Part shown: positions 7,869 to 17,556 of the stretch, piece by piece
How the letters are laid out: every line of letters starts with the position of its first letter
Position numbering within the stretch: the stretch's first letter is position 1
Assembly (NCBI RefSeq): GCF_029318635.1
Contig: NZ_CP119676.1
Coordinates: forward strand, 186,001-250,000
Direction: 5' to 3'
From: Varunaivibrio sulfuroxidans
GTDB lineage: Bacteria; Pseudomonadota; Alphaproteobacteria; Rhodospirillales; Magnetovibrionaceae
Length of the DNA stretch: 64,000 nt
The notes under the pieces: model-generated
Database searches by the model: none
Told to the model about the DNA's origin: nothing
Seen by the model: the letters and a program-made list of their open reading frames with translations, nothing else
Program-made: the position numbers and the translations under genes

Positions 7869-9809
7869 TTGTCCAAACAGGCGATAACCATCGGGGCGAC
7901 GCCATTGCTCGACGCCATTCGGTCTCCGGAAGATTTTCGCGGATTTTCGGTTGATGATCTGGTGCGTCTGGCCCGGGAAGTCCGCGAGGAAACGGTGCGC
8001 ACCGTGTCGATCACCGGCGGGCATCTGGGGGCGTCGCTGGGCGTGGTCGAACTTTCCGTCGCCTTGCACCACGTGTTTGACACGCCCCACGATCGTCTGA
8101 TCTGGGACGTCGGCCATCAATGTTATCCGCACAAAATTCTTACCGGTCGGCGCGATAAAATGCACACCCTGCGCCAGGGCGGCGGCCTGTCGGGTTTCAC
8201 CAAGCGTTCGGAAAGTCCTTACGATCCGTTCGGCGCCGGGCATAGTTCGACCTCGATCTCCGCGGGCCTGGGGATGGCGGTAGCGCGCGATCTCGGCGGT
8301 GCGCAAGGTAACGTGATCGCGGTGATCGGCGACGGCGCGATGAGCGCCGGGATGGCCTTCGAGGCGATGAACAATGCGGGCTCCATGGATAGCCGCCTGA
8401 TCGTCATTCTCAACGACAACGACATGTCGATCGCGCCGCCGGTAGGCGCCATGAGCGCGTATCTGTCGCGCCTGATTTCGTCGAAATCGTTCCGCTCGGT
8501 GCGCGAACTGGCGAAACAGATATCCAAGCGGCTGCCCAAGGGTCTGGAAGAAGCCGCACGCCGGGCCGAGGAATACGCCCGCGGTTTCGTTACCGGAGGC
8601 ACCCTGTTCGAGGAAATGGGGTTTTACTACGTCGGCCCGATCGATGGGCACAACCTGGACCATCTGTTGCCGGTATTGAAAAACGTCCGCGACGATAAAG
8701 GCGCGGGGCCGGTCCTGATCCACGTCGTGACCCGCAAGGGCAACGGCTACGCCCCGGCGGAAAACGCCCCGGACAAGTATCATGGCGTCGGCAAGTTCGA
8801 CGTCGTCACCGGTAAACAGGTCAAGGCCAAGCGCAACGCGCCGACCTATACCGAGGTCTTCGCCCGCGCCCTGATCGCCGAAGGGCGGGCCGATGATCGC
8901 ATTGTCGCGGTGACCGCGGCGATGCCTACGGGAACCGGGGTGGACGCCTTCGCCAAGGAATTTCCCGAGCGGGTCTTCGACGTCGGCATCGCCGAACAGC
9001 ACGCCGTGACCTTCAGCGCCGGCCTCGCCGCCGAAGGGTACAAACCGTTCTGCGCCCTGTATTCGACGTTCTTGCAGCGTGGTTACGACCAAGTGGTGCA
9101 CGATGTGGTTCTTCAGGGCCTTCCCGTGCGTTTCGCCATCGACCGCGCCGGACTGGTCGGCGCCGACGGGGCGACCCATGCCGGCGCTTTCGATCTGGCC
9201 TATTTGTGTTGCCTGCCGTCGATGGTGGTGATGGCCCCGGCCGACGAGGGTGAACTGATGCACGCCGTGGCGACGGCGCGGGCTTATGACGACGGGCCGT
9301 CGGCGTTTCGCTATCCGCGCGGCGAGGGCGTCGGGGTCGATTTGCCCGAACGCGGCCACGTGTTGGAGATCGGTCGCGGGCGGGTCGTCCGCCGGGGAAG
9401 CGCCGTGGCGCTGTTGTCCTTGGGGACACGCTTGGGGGCGGCGCGGGAGGCCGCCGATATTCTGGCCGGTCACGGCTTGGCGATAAGCGTCGCCGATGCC
9501 CGTTTCGCCAAGCCGATCGATCATGACTTGGTTCGCGAACTGGCCCGCACGCACGAGGTGTTGATCACCATCGAAGAGGGCGCTCAGGGTGGATTCGGGG
9601 CGCATGTCCTGCATTTCCTCGCCAACGAGGGACTGTTGGACGGTGGCCTTAAAATGCGCACCATGACCCTGCCCGATCATTTTATGGATCACGATGCGCC
9701 GGGTGTTCAACTTGAAAAGGCGGGGTTGACGGCCCGCGCCATCGTCGCCCAAGTTTTGGAAACTTTGGGTAAGGACAGCGTCGATGCGGCGCATCCCGCC
9801 AGAGCTTAG
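7869..9809 (+). CDS. dxs: 1-deoxy-D-xylulose-5-phosphate synthase
   Basis: This 646-residue thiamine-diphosphate enzyme condenses pyruvate and glyceraldehyde 3-phosphate, the first step of the MEP isoprenoid pathway. The thiamine-diphosphate motif [18 protein letters not shown] lies at about residues 155-172. The N-terminal [13 protein letters not shown] and [10 protein letters not shown] motifs and the transketolase-like middle domain with [15 protein letters not shown] are all present. The start is TTG at 7869 with AAGGAG 6 bases upstream, which decides the start. It follows ispA by 143 bases and precedes tlyA by 24 bases, a normal alphaproteobacterial arrangement. Confidence 0.97.
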   Translation: MSKQAITIGATPLLDAIRSPEDFRGFSVDDLVRLAREVREETVRTVSITGGHLGASLGVVELSVALHHVFDTPHDRLIWDVGHQCYPHKILTGRRDKMHTLRQGGGLSGFTKRSESPYDPFGAGHSSTSISAGLGMAVARDLGGAQGNVIAVIGDGAMSAGMAFEAMNNAGSMDSRLIVILNDNDMSIAPPVGAMSAYLSRLISSKSFRSVRELAKQISKRLPKGLEEAARRAEEYARGFVTGGTLFEEMGFYYVGPIDGHNLDHLLPVLKNVRDDKGAGPVLIHVVTRKGNGYAPAENAPDKYHGVGKFDVVTGKQVKAKRNAPTYTEVFARALIAEGRADDRIVAVTAAMPTGTGVDAFAKEFPERVFDVGIAEQHAVTFSAGLAAEGYKPFCALYSTFLQRGYDQVVHDVVLQGLPVRFAIDRAGLVGADGATHAGAFDLAYLCCLPSMVVMAPADEGELMHAVATARAYDDGPSAFRYPRGEGVGVDLPERGHVLEIGRGRVVRRGSAVALLSLGTRLGAAREAADILAGHGLAISVADARFAKPIDHDLVRELARTHEVLITIEEGAQGGFGAHVLHFLANEGLLDGGLKMRTMTLPDHFMDHDAPGVQLEKAGLTARAIVAQVLETLGKDSVDAAHPARA

Positions 9810-9833
9810 AATTCCCCGGCGGTCTTACCGACA

Positions 9834-10649
9834 ATGAACGATACCCCCAAAAAGCCCAAGGCGGCGAAAGTCAGGCTCGACCAATTGCTGGTCGATCGCG
9901 GCTTGGCGGAAAGTCGCCCGCGCGCCCAAGCGATGGTGATGGCGGGCCAAGTTCTGAGCAACACCCGCCGCCTCGACAAGTCGGGTCTCAAGGTCGCCCA
10001 GGATATCGCGATCGAACTCAAGGGCCAAGATCACCCTTGGGTGTCGCGAGGTGGCTTGAAACTGGAGCGCGGCCTAAACGCCTTCGCGATCGACCCCACG
10101 GGGGCGCTCTGCATCGATGTCGGGGCCTCGACCGGGGGGTTCACCGATGTTTTGTTGCAGCGCGGCGCGGCGCGGGTTTACGCGGTCGATGTCGGCCATG
10201 GCCAATTGGCGTGGAAACTGCGCGGCGACCCCCGTGTCGTCGTTCTGGAACGCACCAATGCGCGCCATTTGGGTGCGGAACAAATCCCCGAGATGATCGA
10301 CCTGGTGGTCTGTGACGCCAGCTTTATCGGCCTGCGGACCGTGCTGCCCGCGGCGCTGGGTTTGGTGCGCCCCGGTGGGGCGGTGGTCGCCCTGATCAAG
10401 CCGCAGTTCGAAGTCGGCAAGGGCCGGGTCGGCAAGGGCGGCGTGGTGCGCGATCCCGTATTGCACCGTGAGGTTTGCGCGGATATCGAAGGCTGGTTGT
10501 CCGGGCTTGCCGGGTGGACCGTTCTGGGGATCGATGAAAGCCCGATCAAAGGGCCGCAGGGCAATGTCGAATTTTTGATCGGGGGGCGCTTTGACGGCGC
10601 GCCCGCGGCGGCGGACGCCAAAATGTCGCCTGCGCCGACCGATCAATGA
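9834..10649 (+). CDS. tlyA: TlyA-family rRNA 2'-O-methyltransferase / S4-domain protein
   Basis: This 271-residue protein has an N-terminal S4 RNA-binding domain (VRLDQLLVDRGLAESRPRAQ, about residues 13-32) and an FtsJ-like Rossmann methyltransferase domain with the SAM motif CIDVGASTGGFTDV (about residues 94-107). The family methylates ribose in rRNA and was earlier called haemolysin A. KPQFEVGKGRVGKGGVVRD near residue 190 is a family signature. The stop codon overlaps that of the convergent hypothetical gene (10643). Function in this organism is inferred only from family membership. Confidence 0.93.
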   Translation: MNDTPKKPKAAKVRLDQLLVDRGLAESRPRAQAMVMAGQVLSNTRRLDKSGLKVAQDIAIELKGQDHPWVSRGGLKLERGLNAFAIDPTGALCIDVGASTGGFTDVLLQRGAARVYAVDVGHGQLAWKLRGDPRVVVLERTNARHLGAEQIPEMIDLVVCDASFIGLRTVLPAALGLVRPGGAVVALIKPQFEVGKGRVGKGGVVRDPVLHREVCADIEGWLSGLAGWTVLGIDESPIKGPQGNVEFLIGGRFDGAPAAADAKMSPAPTDQ

Positions 10650-10987
10650 TCGCTGGGTTGGGCGACGGGGTCCAACAGGCCGGTATCGTAAGCTTTTCCC
10701 TGCGCCGTGAGCGTGACGGCCCTGGGAAAAGCCGCACGGATTAACCCCTTGCGCTGGAGGGCGATCCACACGGCCTCGTTTTGAAAGCCGCTGGCGTCGC
10801 GCGCCGAAACCACCAACCCACCGACATGAACGTGATCGCCGTGAGGATGGGGGAGAACCGTCAGCAGGGACTCACCGGTTTGAGCGTCATGGCTGGAGGT
10901 GTCGGGATGGCGCGCCAGTTCCTGCATCAATGCCAAGGTGCGCAGTTGAAGTTTATTCAGCTTCAGGGGGTTTTTGCGAGGGGGCAT
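10643..10987 (-). CDS. conserved hypothetical protein, possibly winged-helix
   Basis: I chose the ATG at 10987, giving 114 residues (MPPRKNPLKLNKLQ). An alternative ATG lies at 11029. The sequence has a helix-rich N-terminal third (LQLRTLALMQELARH), a central stretch with HPHGDHVHVGGLVVSARDASGF and a C-terminal part (WIALQRKGLI...AVTLTAQGKAY) that looks like the recognition helix and wing of a winged-helix fold. I do not recognise a named family or function. It is convergent with tlyA and lies downstream of a terminator for the rhodanese gene, so it probably has its own promoter. Confidence 0.65.
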   Translation of the reverse strand: MPPRKNPLKLNKLQLRTLALMQELARHPDTSSHDAQTGESLLTVLPHPHGDHVHVGGLVVSARDASGFQNEAVWIALQRKGLIRAAFPRAVTLTAQGKAYDTGLLDPVAQPSDH

Positions 10988-11057
10988 AGGGGATGTGTCG
11001 CCTTGTTTCCGAACCGAAGGGGCCGTCATGATGCCCGCTTTTACGCTCGGGGGTAAG

Positions 11058-11085
11058 CAAAAAAAACCGCCCATTACGGGCGGTT
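11058..11085 (-). terminator. rho-independent terminator after the rhodanese gene
   Basis: On the minus strand the stem AACCGCCC / GGGCGGTT closes a short loop and is followed by a run of T residues (A run at 11059-11066 on the plus strand). It lies about 50 bases after the rhodanese stop codon and points the right way for that transcript. Confidence 0.85.
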
Positions 11086-11132
11086 GACGTATTCCGTTGA
11101 GGATATTCGTCGTGTGCGAAGCGGGGGGGGCC

Positions 11133-11483
11133 TTAGTCGGTCTCGACCGGAAGGCCGCCGTCTTTCCAGGCGTTGAGCCCACCCACCATGTTATAGACCC
11201 CGCCGAGACCGACGGCGACAAGCTGTTTGGCCGCCGCCGCCGAGCGCTTGCCCACGGCGCAATGCAGGATGATCTTCTGCGCCGCGATCCAGGGGAAATG
11301 TTCGGCGTCGAAAAACGACAGGGGCATCAGGAAGGCGCCGGGAATACGTTCGTTTTCGTATTCGCTAACCTCGCGGACATCAACCAGGAACGCTTCGCCC
11401 TCGCGCACCATGGCCGCGGCTTCGTGGGCGGTGCATTCGTTAACGATGGGGGCGGGTTCGATGGGTAAGGCGTGAACACTCAT
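11133..11483 (-). CDS. rhodanese-like sulfurtransferase domain protein
   Basis: The ATG at 11483, preceded by GAGGAAA, gives a single-domain protein of 116 residues. The rhodanese fold is shown by DVREVSEYENERIPGA (about residues 35-50) and by the active-site loop HCAVGKRS near residue 75, whose cysteine would carry persulfide. The C-terminal LNAWKDGGLPVE is typical. It would move sulfane sulfur from thiosulfate or protein persulfide to a thiol acceptor. It has no signal peptide, so it is cytoplasmic. A matching promoter lies upstream and a strong terminator downstream, so it is a single-gene transcript. Confidence 0.88.
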   Translation of the reverse strand: MSVHALPIEPAPIVNECTAHEAAAMVREGEAFLVDVREVSEYENERIPGAFLMPLSFFDAEHFPWIAAQKIILHCAVGKRSAAAAKQLVAVGLGGVYNMVGGLNAWKDGGLPVETD

Positions 11484-11598
11484 CTGATGTTTCCTCGGCG
11501 TAAACTGTTTGGGCGTAGGCAGTTCGTTCGGGGTTCCGCGGGCCGAACAGAGAATAATAAGGCGGATCCGCAATTAAACTGCATTTGTATTGTTCTTT

Positions 11599-11626
11599 AT
11601 AATATACACACAATTTTAAATGTCAA
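11599..11626 (-). promoter_or_regulatory. sigma70-type promoter for the rhodanese gene
   Basis: On the minus strand TTGACA (plus coordinates 11621-11626) and TATTAT (11599-11604) are separated by 16 bases. Transcription would start near 11591, about 108 bases before the rhodanese ATG. The surrounding 11575-11725 is far richer in A and T than the rest of the window. Confidence 0.6.
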
Positions 11627-11730
11627 TTTATTTTAAATAACTAAATAAAAATGTAAAAATAGATCAAAAACCAAATTCCGAAAAAAGGTAATTTATAAAA
11701 ATATATTTTATTTCAGGATGTTATAAGATG

Positions 11731-12801
11731 TTAACCGCATTGCGCCTTATGCCGTAGCAGATGGTCGGCCAAGGTGATCGCCACCATGGCCTCACCGACG
11801 GGAACCGCCCGAATGCCGACGCATGGGTCGTGACGGCCCTTGGTGACGATCGTGGTCTCTCGCCCGCCGGTGGTCAGTGTTTGTCGGGGCTTGAGAATCG
11901 AGCTGGTGGGTTTGACGGCGAAGCGCGCGACAATATCCTGGCCGCTGGAAATACCGCCCAAGGTGCCCCCGGCGTTGTTGGAGAGGAACGCGGGCGTTCC
12001 ATTCTCGAGGTGAATTTCGTCGGCGTTTTCCTCGCCGCGCAGGGCGGCGGCGGCGAATCCGGCGCCGATTTCAATCCCCTTGACGGCGGGGATCGACATT
12101 AGGGCCTTGGCGATGTCGGCGTCGAGGCGATCGAAAACGGGGGCGCCGAGGCCCGCCGGAACGCCCGAGGCGATGATTTCGACGACGGCGCCGATGCTCG
12201 ACCCGTCCTTGCGGATGGCGTCGAGATAGGTCGCCCACTGTTCGGCGGCGCGGGGATCGGGACAGAAAAAAGGATTTTTGTCGATCTCGTCCCAATTCCA
12301 GCGCGCCCGGTCGATGGCGTTGTCCCCGACGGCGATCAGCGCGCCGCGAACGGCGATCCCGCCTCCCAGCACCTTGCGCGCGACCGCCCCGGCGGCGACG
12401 CGCGTCGCGGTCTCGCGCGCGCTGGACCGTCCGCCGCCGCGATAATCGCGTACGCCGTATTTCTTGAAATAGGTATAGTCGGCGTGACCGGGGCGGAATT
12501 TGTCCTTGATGTCGCCGTAATCCTTGGAGCGTTGATCTTGGTTGACGATCAAAAGGCCAATCGGCGTTCCCGTGGTGCGGCCTTCGAAGACGCCGGAGAG
12601 AATTTGCACGACGTCGGGTTCGCGGCGCTGGGTGGTGAAGCGCGATTGCCCCGGTTTTCGCCGATCGAGATCGGCTTGGATGTCGCCTTCGCACAGGGCG
12701 ATTCCGGGGGGAACGCCGTCGATGACGCACCCGATCGCGGGGCCGTGGCTTTCACCGAAGGTGCCGACCTTGAACAGGTGGCCGAAGGAATTACCGGTCA
12801 T
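11731..12801 (-). CDS. aroC: chorismate synthase
   Basis: This 356-residue FMN-dependent enzyme converts 5-enolpyruvylshikimate 3-phosphate to chorismate, the last common step to aromatic amino acids and quinone precursors. The N-terminal [18 protein letters not shown] and the motifs [14 protein letters not shown] (about residues 102-115) and [17 protein letters not shown] (about 122-138) are family signatures, as is the late [15 protein letters not shown]. It follows fabI by 17 bases on the same strand and the two probably form an operon. Length and motifs are normal. Confidence 0.97.
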   Translation of the reverse strand: MTGNSFGHLFKVGTFGESHGPAIGCVIDGVPPGIALCEGDIQADLDRRKPGQSRFTTQRREPDVVQILSGVFEGRTTGTPIGLLIVNQDQRSKDYGDIKDKFRPGHADYTYFKKYGVRDYRGGGRSSARETATRVAAGAVARKVLGGGIAVRGALIAVGDNAIDRARWNWDEIDKNPFFCPDPRAAEQWATYLDAIRKDGSSIGAVVEIIASGVPAGLGAPVFDRLDADIAKALMSIPAVKGIEIGAGFAAAALRGEENADEIHLENGTPAFLSNNAGGTLGGISSGQDIVARFAVKPTSSILKPRQTLTTGGRETTIVTKGRHDPCVGIRAVPVGEAMVAITLADHLLRHKAQCG

Positions 12802-12818
12802 GATGGGATCAATGCGCT

Positions 12819-13631
12819 TTATACGGTGGAAATATCGGGGGCGTCGACGGCCTTCATGCCGACGATGTTATAGCCGCTATCGACGTGGTGGATTTCGCCG
12901 GTAACGCCGTTGGATAGGTTCGACAGGAGGTAAAGTCCGGCGCCGCCGACGTCTTCGAGACTGACGTTGCGCTTGAGCGGCGCGTTGAGCTCGTTCCATT
13001 TCAAGATATAGCGGAAGTCACCGATCCCCGACGCCGCGAGCGTTTTCATCGGTCCCGCCGAGAGGGCGTTGACGCGGACGTTTTGGGCCCCCATATCCGC
13101 CGCCAGATAGCGCACGCTGGCCTCCAACGCCGCCTTGGCGACGCCCATCACGTTGTAGTGGGGAATGACTTTTTCGGCGCCGTAGTAGGTCAGCGTCAGC
13201 AGGCTGCCGCCATCGTTCATCAGGGGGGCGGCGCGCTGACATACGGCGGTGAAGGAATAGCATGAAATATCCAGGCTTCGATTGAAGTTTTCCCGCGTCG
13301 TGTCGAGGTAACGCCCCTTCAGTTCGTCTTTGTCGGAATAAGCGACGGCGTGGACGACAAAGTCCAGGGCGCCCCATTTTTCCTGCAAGTGGGTGAAAAC
13401 GGCATCGACACTGCCTTCGTCGGTAACGTCGCAAGGCAAGACGATCTCGGCGCCGACCTCCCCGGCGAGCGGAGTGATGCGCTTTAGCAAAGCCTCACCC
13501 TGATAGGTAAAAGCTAATTCCGCGCCTTGCGCATGAGCCGCCTTGGCGATCCCCCATGCGATCGAGCGGTTGTTGGCAACCCCCATGATCAAGCCCTTTT
13601 TGCCTTCCATCAACGCCGTATTCGCGGTCAT
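12819..13631 (-). CDS. fabI: enoyl-[acyl-carrier-protein] reductase (FabI)
   Basis: With the ATG at 13631 (AGGGGAA upstream) the protein has 270 residues. FabI catalyses the last reduction in fatty-acid chain elongation using NADH. Signatures are [17 protein letters not shown] near the N-terminus (nucleotide binding), the catalytic-type [19 protein letters not shown] (about residues 158-176) and the lipid-substrate region [14 protein letters not shown]. It belongs to the divergent short-chain-dehydrogenase group typical of FabI. The longer frame starting at 13700 has no good ribosome binding site. Confidence 0.96.
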   Translation of the reverse strand: MTANTALMEGKKGLIMGVANNRSIAWGIAKAAHAQGAELAFTYQGEALLKRITPLAGEVGAEIVLPCDVTDEGSVDAVFTHLQEKWGALDFVVHAVAYSDKDELKGRYLDTTRENFNRSLDISCYSFTAVCQRAAPLMNDGGSLLTLTYYGAEKVIPHYNVMGVAKAALEASVRYLAADMGAQNVRVNALSAGPMKTLAASGIGDFRYILKWNELNAPLKRNVSLEDVGGAGLYLLSNLSNGVTGEIHHVDSGYNIVGMKAVDAPDISTV

Positions 13632-13845
13632 TTTCCCCTCTTTCGTCTTGATCAAAGAAAAACGTCGGGCGCGATCCGGCGCCGTAGACGTTTGCTGCAT
13701 CCTACACGAAATGCCTTCCCTGCAAAACCGGAGTATCCCTGTATGATGGGGGTCGCCCGTTTACATTTTAGACACGTTCATATTGGTTATATGCTATTTT
13801 TTCGCCGAAGCACCTTTAAAAAAAACCTTTGATGGGAATAGGTTA

Positions 13846-15087
13846 ATGCGTCAAGATTTCGTTCCCGAACTGAAACGCTTCGCCATTGTCGTTTGGCGGC
13901 GGTTCGTCGATGACAGGTGCATGCGCGTCGCGGCGGCGCTCAGCTATACGACGCTCTTGTCTGTGGTGCCCCTCAGTGCGATCGCCTTTGCGATTTTGCG
14001 GGGCTTTCCAGTTTTCAAGGGGGTGCGGGCCGATATCCAGACCTGGGTGTTTCAAAATTTTCTCCCCGACGCCATCGAAAACGTCAATCAGCACTTGGAT
14101 CATTATATCGCCAACACGGGGGGGATGACGGCCCTGGGGATCGTTGGTCTGGCGGTTACCGCGATTTTACTGTTCGCGACCATAGAATCGGCGCTTAACG
14201 AAATTTTTCGGGTCGCCCAGGCGCGGGCGCTGATCCCTCGACTGTTGATTTTTTGGTCGGTGATCACCCTGGGGCCGTTGTTGATGGGGGCCAGTTTTTC
14301 CGTCGGCGGCTATGTTTTTATCCAAAATAACGTTGCTCAAATCGACATGTTGAGGGGGCTTTGGGGTTGGGTCACCCGGCTTTTGCCCACGTTATTGTCG
14401 ATGGCGGCGTTTACGGTATTTTACACCGCCGTGCCCAATCGTCCGGTGCGTCTTATGCATGGCCTGATCGGGGGGGTGATCGCGGGGCTCTTGTTCGCCC
14501 TTTTGCGCAAGGGGTTCACGCTGTATGTTCTGGCTTTCCCCGCCTACGAAACCATGTACGGCGCAGTGTCGTCGATCCCGTTTTTTCTGGTTTGGCTTTT
14601 CCTGTCATGGGCGGTGGTATTGATCGGTGCGGTCGTGTGCGCGGCGCTGCCGTCGTGGGCGACCCCCCTTGCGGAAGCGCGGGCGGCGGGTGGCGCTCCC
14701 CTACGGCCCGGCGAAAAATTGGCCCTGGCGGTCGAGGTGGCGGGCCATCTCGATCAAGGCGCGCGCACGGGGGAATTGTGCACTCGCGAAACCCTGACAC
14801 GTGATGTTCATCACCACGGTGACGACCTGGACGCGATGTTGGAGATTCTAGAAAAGGCGGGAATTATCGCGCTTTGCGAGAATGGTCGTTATTTGTTCGC
14901 CCGCGATCTGGATTCGGTAACGATTTTAGACCTCTATCGCGCCCTGGGGCTGGATGTCGAGCTGCAAAACGAAAGCGCACGGCAGACGCCCTGGCGTGCG
15001 GCGTTGGCGCGCACCTTGCGGGGGCTCGGCGAAAGTCAGCACGATCATCTGGCCCGTTCTTTGAAAACGATCGTCCGCCCCGAGTAG
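13846..15087 (+). CDS. YihY/BrkB-family inner-membrane protein with C-terminal winged-helix-like tail
   Basis: The ATG at 13846 gives 413 residues. About six hydrophobic segments in the first 280 residues and the family motif AAALSYTTLLSVVPLSA (about residues 24-40) place it in the YihY/UPF0761 family, once called ribonuclease BN; its transport or envelope role is not settled. The PAYETMYGAVSSIPFFLVWLF stretch is split over the last helices. The C-terminal 130 residues are hydrophilic (TRDVHHHGDDLDAMLEILEKAGII) and resemble a winged-helix fold, as seen in longer members of the family. The gene converges on the DnaJ-like gene. Confidence 0.88.
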   Translation: MRQDFVPELKRFAIVVWRRFVDDRCMRVAAALSYTTLLSVVPLSAIAFAILRGFPVFKGVRADIQTWVFQNFLPDAIENVNQHLDHYIANTGGMTALGIVGLAVTAILLFATIESALNEIFRVAQARALIPRLLIFWSVITLGPLLMGASFSVGGYVFIQNNVAQIDMLRGLWGWVTRLLPTLLSMAAFTVFYTAVPNRPVRLMHGLIGGVIAGLLFALLRKGFTLYVLAFPAYETMYGAVSSIPFFLVWLFLSWAVVLIGAVVCAALPSWATPLAEARAAGGAPLRPGEKLALAVEVAGHLDQGARTGELCTRETLTRDVHHHGDDLDAMLEILEKAGIIALCENGRYLFARDLDSVTILDLYRALGLDVELQNESARQTPWRAALARTLRGLGESQHDHLARSLKTIVRPE

Positions 15088-15095
15088 GGGGGGGC

Positions 15096-16058
15096 TTACT
15101 TGCTTTTCGCGCGCGGATCGTAGGGGTGTTTCGCCGCCCATTTTTCGACGAACTTGGTCAATTCCGCATCGGGTTTTGGCGGCAGGGCCAATGACAGGAT
15201 GACATAATGATCGCCGCGCGGGCCGCCTTTGCCGCCATCCTTGCTTTTGGGGATGCCTTTTTCCTTCAGGCGCAGTTTCGATCCGCTGTTGGATCCGGGG
15301 GGGACGCCCAGCGTCACCATGCCGTCGATGGTGGGGATATCGATTTTCGCGCCCAGAACGGCCTCGGGTAAGGATATCGGAACGGTGGTGTAGACATCAT
15401 GGCCCTTGCGGCTGAACACGGGATCGTCGAGAACCTGAATTTCGACATGGGCGTCGCCGTTTTCGCCGCCCCCGGAGCCGACCATACCCTGACCTTTCAG
15501 GCGCAGAATTTGACCGTTTTCCGTGCCCGGCGGGATCAACACCTTGAGGCGCTTGCCGTTCGCGATTTTAATATGACGTACGCCGCCCATGGCGGCTTCG
15601 ACGAAGTCCGATGTCAGGGTGTAAGCAACGTTCGCGCCCTTGCTTTTGAAGACTCCCGCGCGATTTCTGAAAAATGCGTCGAAGCGGCTCTCTCCGCCGT
15701 CGCCCGCCTTTTCGCCGCCCGTTCCCCCAGAGTGCCGCGAAGTCCAGGCGGTTTCGCGTTGGCGATAGGCATGAGCGGCGTCGCGCCAGGCGGAACCCGC
15801 CGCCGCCCGCCGCGTTCGTAGCGGTCGTCCCGCAGCGTCGATATCGCCGTTATCGAACGCGGCGCGCTTCTTCGGGTCGGAAAGCAGGGCGTAGGCGGCG
15901 GCGATTTCCCTGAACCGGTCCACGGTCCGAGGATCGGTTTCGCCGCCGCCCTGGCGGCTATCCGGGTGGTACTTGCGGGCCAGGGCGCGGTAGGTCTTTT
16001 TTATTTCGTCCTGGCTGGCGCCGGTAGGGATGCCCAAGGTCGCATACGGATCGTTCAT
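15096..16058 (-). CDS. DnaJ-class co-chaperone (CbpA-like)
   Basis: This 320-residue protein has an N-terminal J domain (DPYATLGIPTGASQDEIKK, with the essential HPD at about residues 31-33). A variable linker and the two-part DnaJ C-terminal peptide-binding domain (about residues 140-310) follow. There is no cysteine-rich zinc domain, which separates it from DnaJ proper and matches CbpA-type proteins. It would stimulate DnaK ATPase activity. LPEAVLGAKIDIPTIDG is a clear C-terminal-domain signature. It is probably monocistronic; the next minus-strand gene upstream is 51 bases away. Confidence 0.92.
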   Translation of the reverse strand: MNDPYATLGIPTGASQDEIKKTYRALARKYHPDSRQGGGETDPRTVDRFREIAAAYALLSDPKKRAAFDNGDIDAAGRPLRTRRAAAGSAWRDAAHAYRQRETAWTSRHSGGTGGEKAGDGGESRFDAFFRNRAGVFKSKGANVAYTLTSDFVEAAMGGVRHIKIANGKRLKVLIPPGTENGQILRLKGQGMVGSGGGENGDAHVEIQVLDDPVFSRKGHDVYTTVPISLPEAVLGAKIDIPTIDGMVTLGVPPGSNSGSKLRLKEKGIPKSKDGGKGGPRGDHYVILSLALPPKPDAELTKFVEKWAAKHPYDPRAKSK

Positions 16059-16109
16059 ATGTCGTTTTCACCAATCCGGACGGATACGTTCCGTCGTCGG
16101 GGTCTATAC

Positions 16110-16583
16110 TTATTGTTGAATTTTCCATGTGCCGTCACTTTGGCGACAGGCCGTCCCGGTGGCGGTTTCTTCCTTGCCGCCGATATAAACGGTGGTTTCA
16201 AACTCACGGCAGTTGACGCCGGCGTCGTTTCGGTACGTACGTATCGGGGTGACGCTGCCCGAGTGGCCGCTGTCGGGATTGCTCCAAGTCGAAGTTTGGC
16301 CGCTGGGCTCCGTTTCCAAGGCTTTTTGGGTCGTCCGTTCGGCGTACATGCGGTCTACTTTGTCCATGGATTTTCCGATCTCACCCCCCATGACCGCGCC
16401 CAGCAGGACGCCGATAATGGTGCCTGCGGTCTTGCCCTTTCCGCTGCCGACATTGCTGCCCAGCACGCCGCCCAGCACGCCGCCGACGACAGAGCCTGCC
16501 TGCTGTTTTTGTTGGCCGGTTTCGGCGCACGCGCTCAAGGTCGCCGCCAGGGCAATGATGGTGATTGCGTATTTGAATCTCAT
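16110..16583 (-). CDS. glycine-zipper outer-membrane lipoprotein (17-kDa antigen type)
   Basis: The ATG at 16583, with GAGGAG upstream, gives 157 residues. It begins with a lipoprotein signal peptide ending in the lipobox LSAC at about residue 19. A glycine-zipper segment rich in G-x3-G spacing (VVGGVLGGVLGSNVG and TIIGVLLGAVMGGEIG) and a C-terminal beta domain with CREFETTV and ACRQSDGTW follow. The layout matches the rickettsial 17-kDa surface antigen group, small lipoproteins that associate with the outer membrane. The precise role is unknown. Confidence 0.88.
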   Translation of the reverse strand: MRFKYAITIIALAATLSACAETGQQKQQAGSVVGGVLGGVLGSNVGSGKGKTAGTIIGVLLGAVMGGEIGKSMDKVDRMYAERTTQKALETEPSGQTSTWSNPDSGHSGSVTPIRTYRNDAGVNCREFETTVYIGGKEETATGTACRQSDGTWKIQQ

Positions 16584-16841
16584 TGGTCTCGAACTCCTCA
16601 ATAAAGCCTGGGCTTGCATACGGCGCAAAAACGCAAGGTGGGGATAGGGCTTTATCCCCCGCCTAAAGTAGCACAATATGAGAAAAACCTTTCAAACATG
16701 TTATCGCGGGTATGTTATTCGAATTATCGCAGAGCGGCCACTTCTTACGCCCGGGGTTTTGTGCATGCAATGGGCTTTTCGTATAAAACCTACGACGCCA
16801 ACTGACATCTCACTCCTGGAATAAATTTAAGGCGGACATCC

Positions 16842-17450
16842 ATGACGTCAATGACCGACATCACAATTCACGATGATAGCGAACCGATCGCCTTGTTTAG
16901 GCGGTGGTTAGCCGAGGCCGAAGAGAGCGAGCCCAACGACGCGAGCGCGATGGCCCTGGCCAGCGCGACAAAGGATGGCGCGCCGTCGGTGCGCATGGTG
17001 TTGCTGAAAGGGCTTGATGAGCGTGGGTTCGTTTTTTATACCAACCTGGGCAGTCGCAAGGCTGCGGAATTGAATGAAAACCCTCGTGCGGCGTTGGTCT
17101 TTCACTGGAAGTCGCTACGCCGCCAGGTGCGCGTCGTCGGCGAGGTCGAACCCGTTTCGGCGGCGGAGGCCGACGCCTATTACGCCTCGCGACCGCGCGA
17201 TTCGCGGATCGGGGCCTGGGCGTCCAGGCAATCGCAGCCCTTGCAGGGGATGTTTGAACTGGAGAAGCGGGTGGCTAAGTTCGCCGCCAAATTCATGATC
17301 GGGGATATTCCTCGACCGGACTTTTGGTCGGGTTATCGGGTTGTTCCCGACGAAATCGAATTTTGGAGCGATCGACCGTTTCGTTTGCACGAACGGGTGG
17401 TTTATCATCGCCGCGACGATGGCTGGCGCAGCGAAAGGCTTTACCCGTGA
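16842..17450 (+). CDS. pdxH: pyridoxamine 5'-phosphate oxidase
   Basis: This FMN enzyme of 202 residues makes pyridoxal 5'-phosphate from the pyridoxine or pyridoxamine phosphates. Signatures are [21 protein letters not shown] (in part FMN binding, about residues 49-69), [19 protein letters not shown] (about 80-98) and the C-terminal [14 protein letters not shown] and RLYP end. Length and motifs are normal. The start at 16842 is close to a second in-frame ATG at 16851. The next gene starts 107 bases downstream. Confidence 0.96.
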   Translation: MTSMTDITIHDDSEPIALFRRWLAEAEESEPNDASAMALASATKDGAPSVRMVLLKGLDERGFVFYTNLGSRKAAELNENPRAALVFHWKSLRRQVRVVGEVEPVSAAEADAYYASRPRDSRIGAWASRQSQPLQGMFELEKRVAKFAAKFMIGDIPRPDFWSGYRVVPDEIEFWSDRPFRLHERVVYHRRDDGWRSERLYP

Positions 17451-17556
17451 TCTTACGCTCCGCGCGCGGCGTGATTTCGATACGTCCGTGCGGCGGACCG
17501 CCGCACCCAGGCCATTTGGAATAAGCCCCCCCATCTCCGACGACCCGGAACATGCT

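Noticed and set aside
7794..9794. 666-codon open frame antisense to dxs
   Set aside because: dxs is clear on the other strand with all motifs; the antisense frame has His/Arg/Gln-rich, low-meaning composition typical of shadow frames in GC-rich genes.
17341..17556. Extended N-terminus of the cation efflux protein
   Set aside because: It overlaps pdxH out of frame; the ATG at 17557 gives the normal family length.
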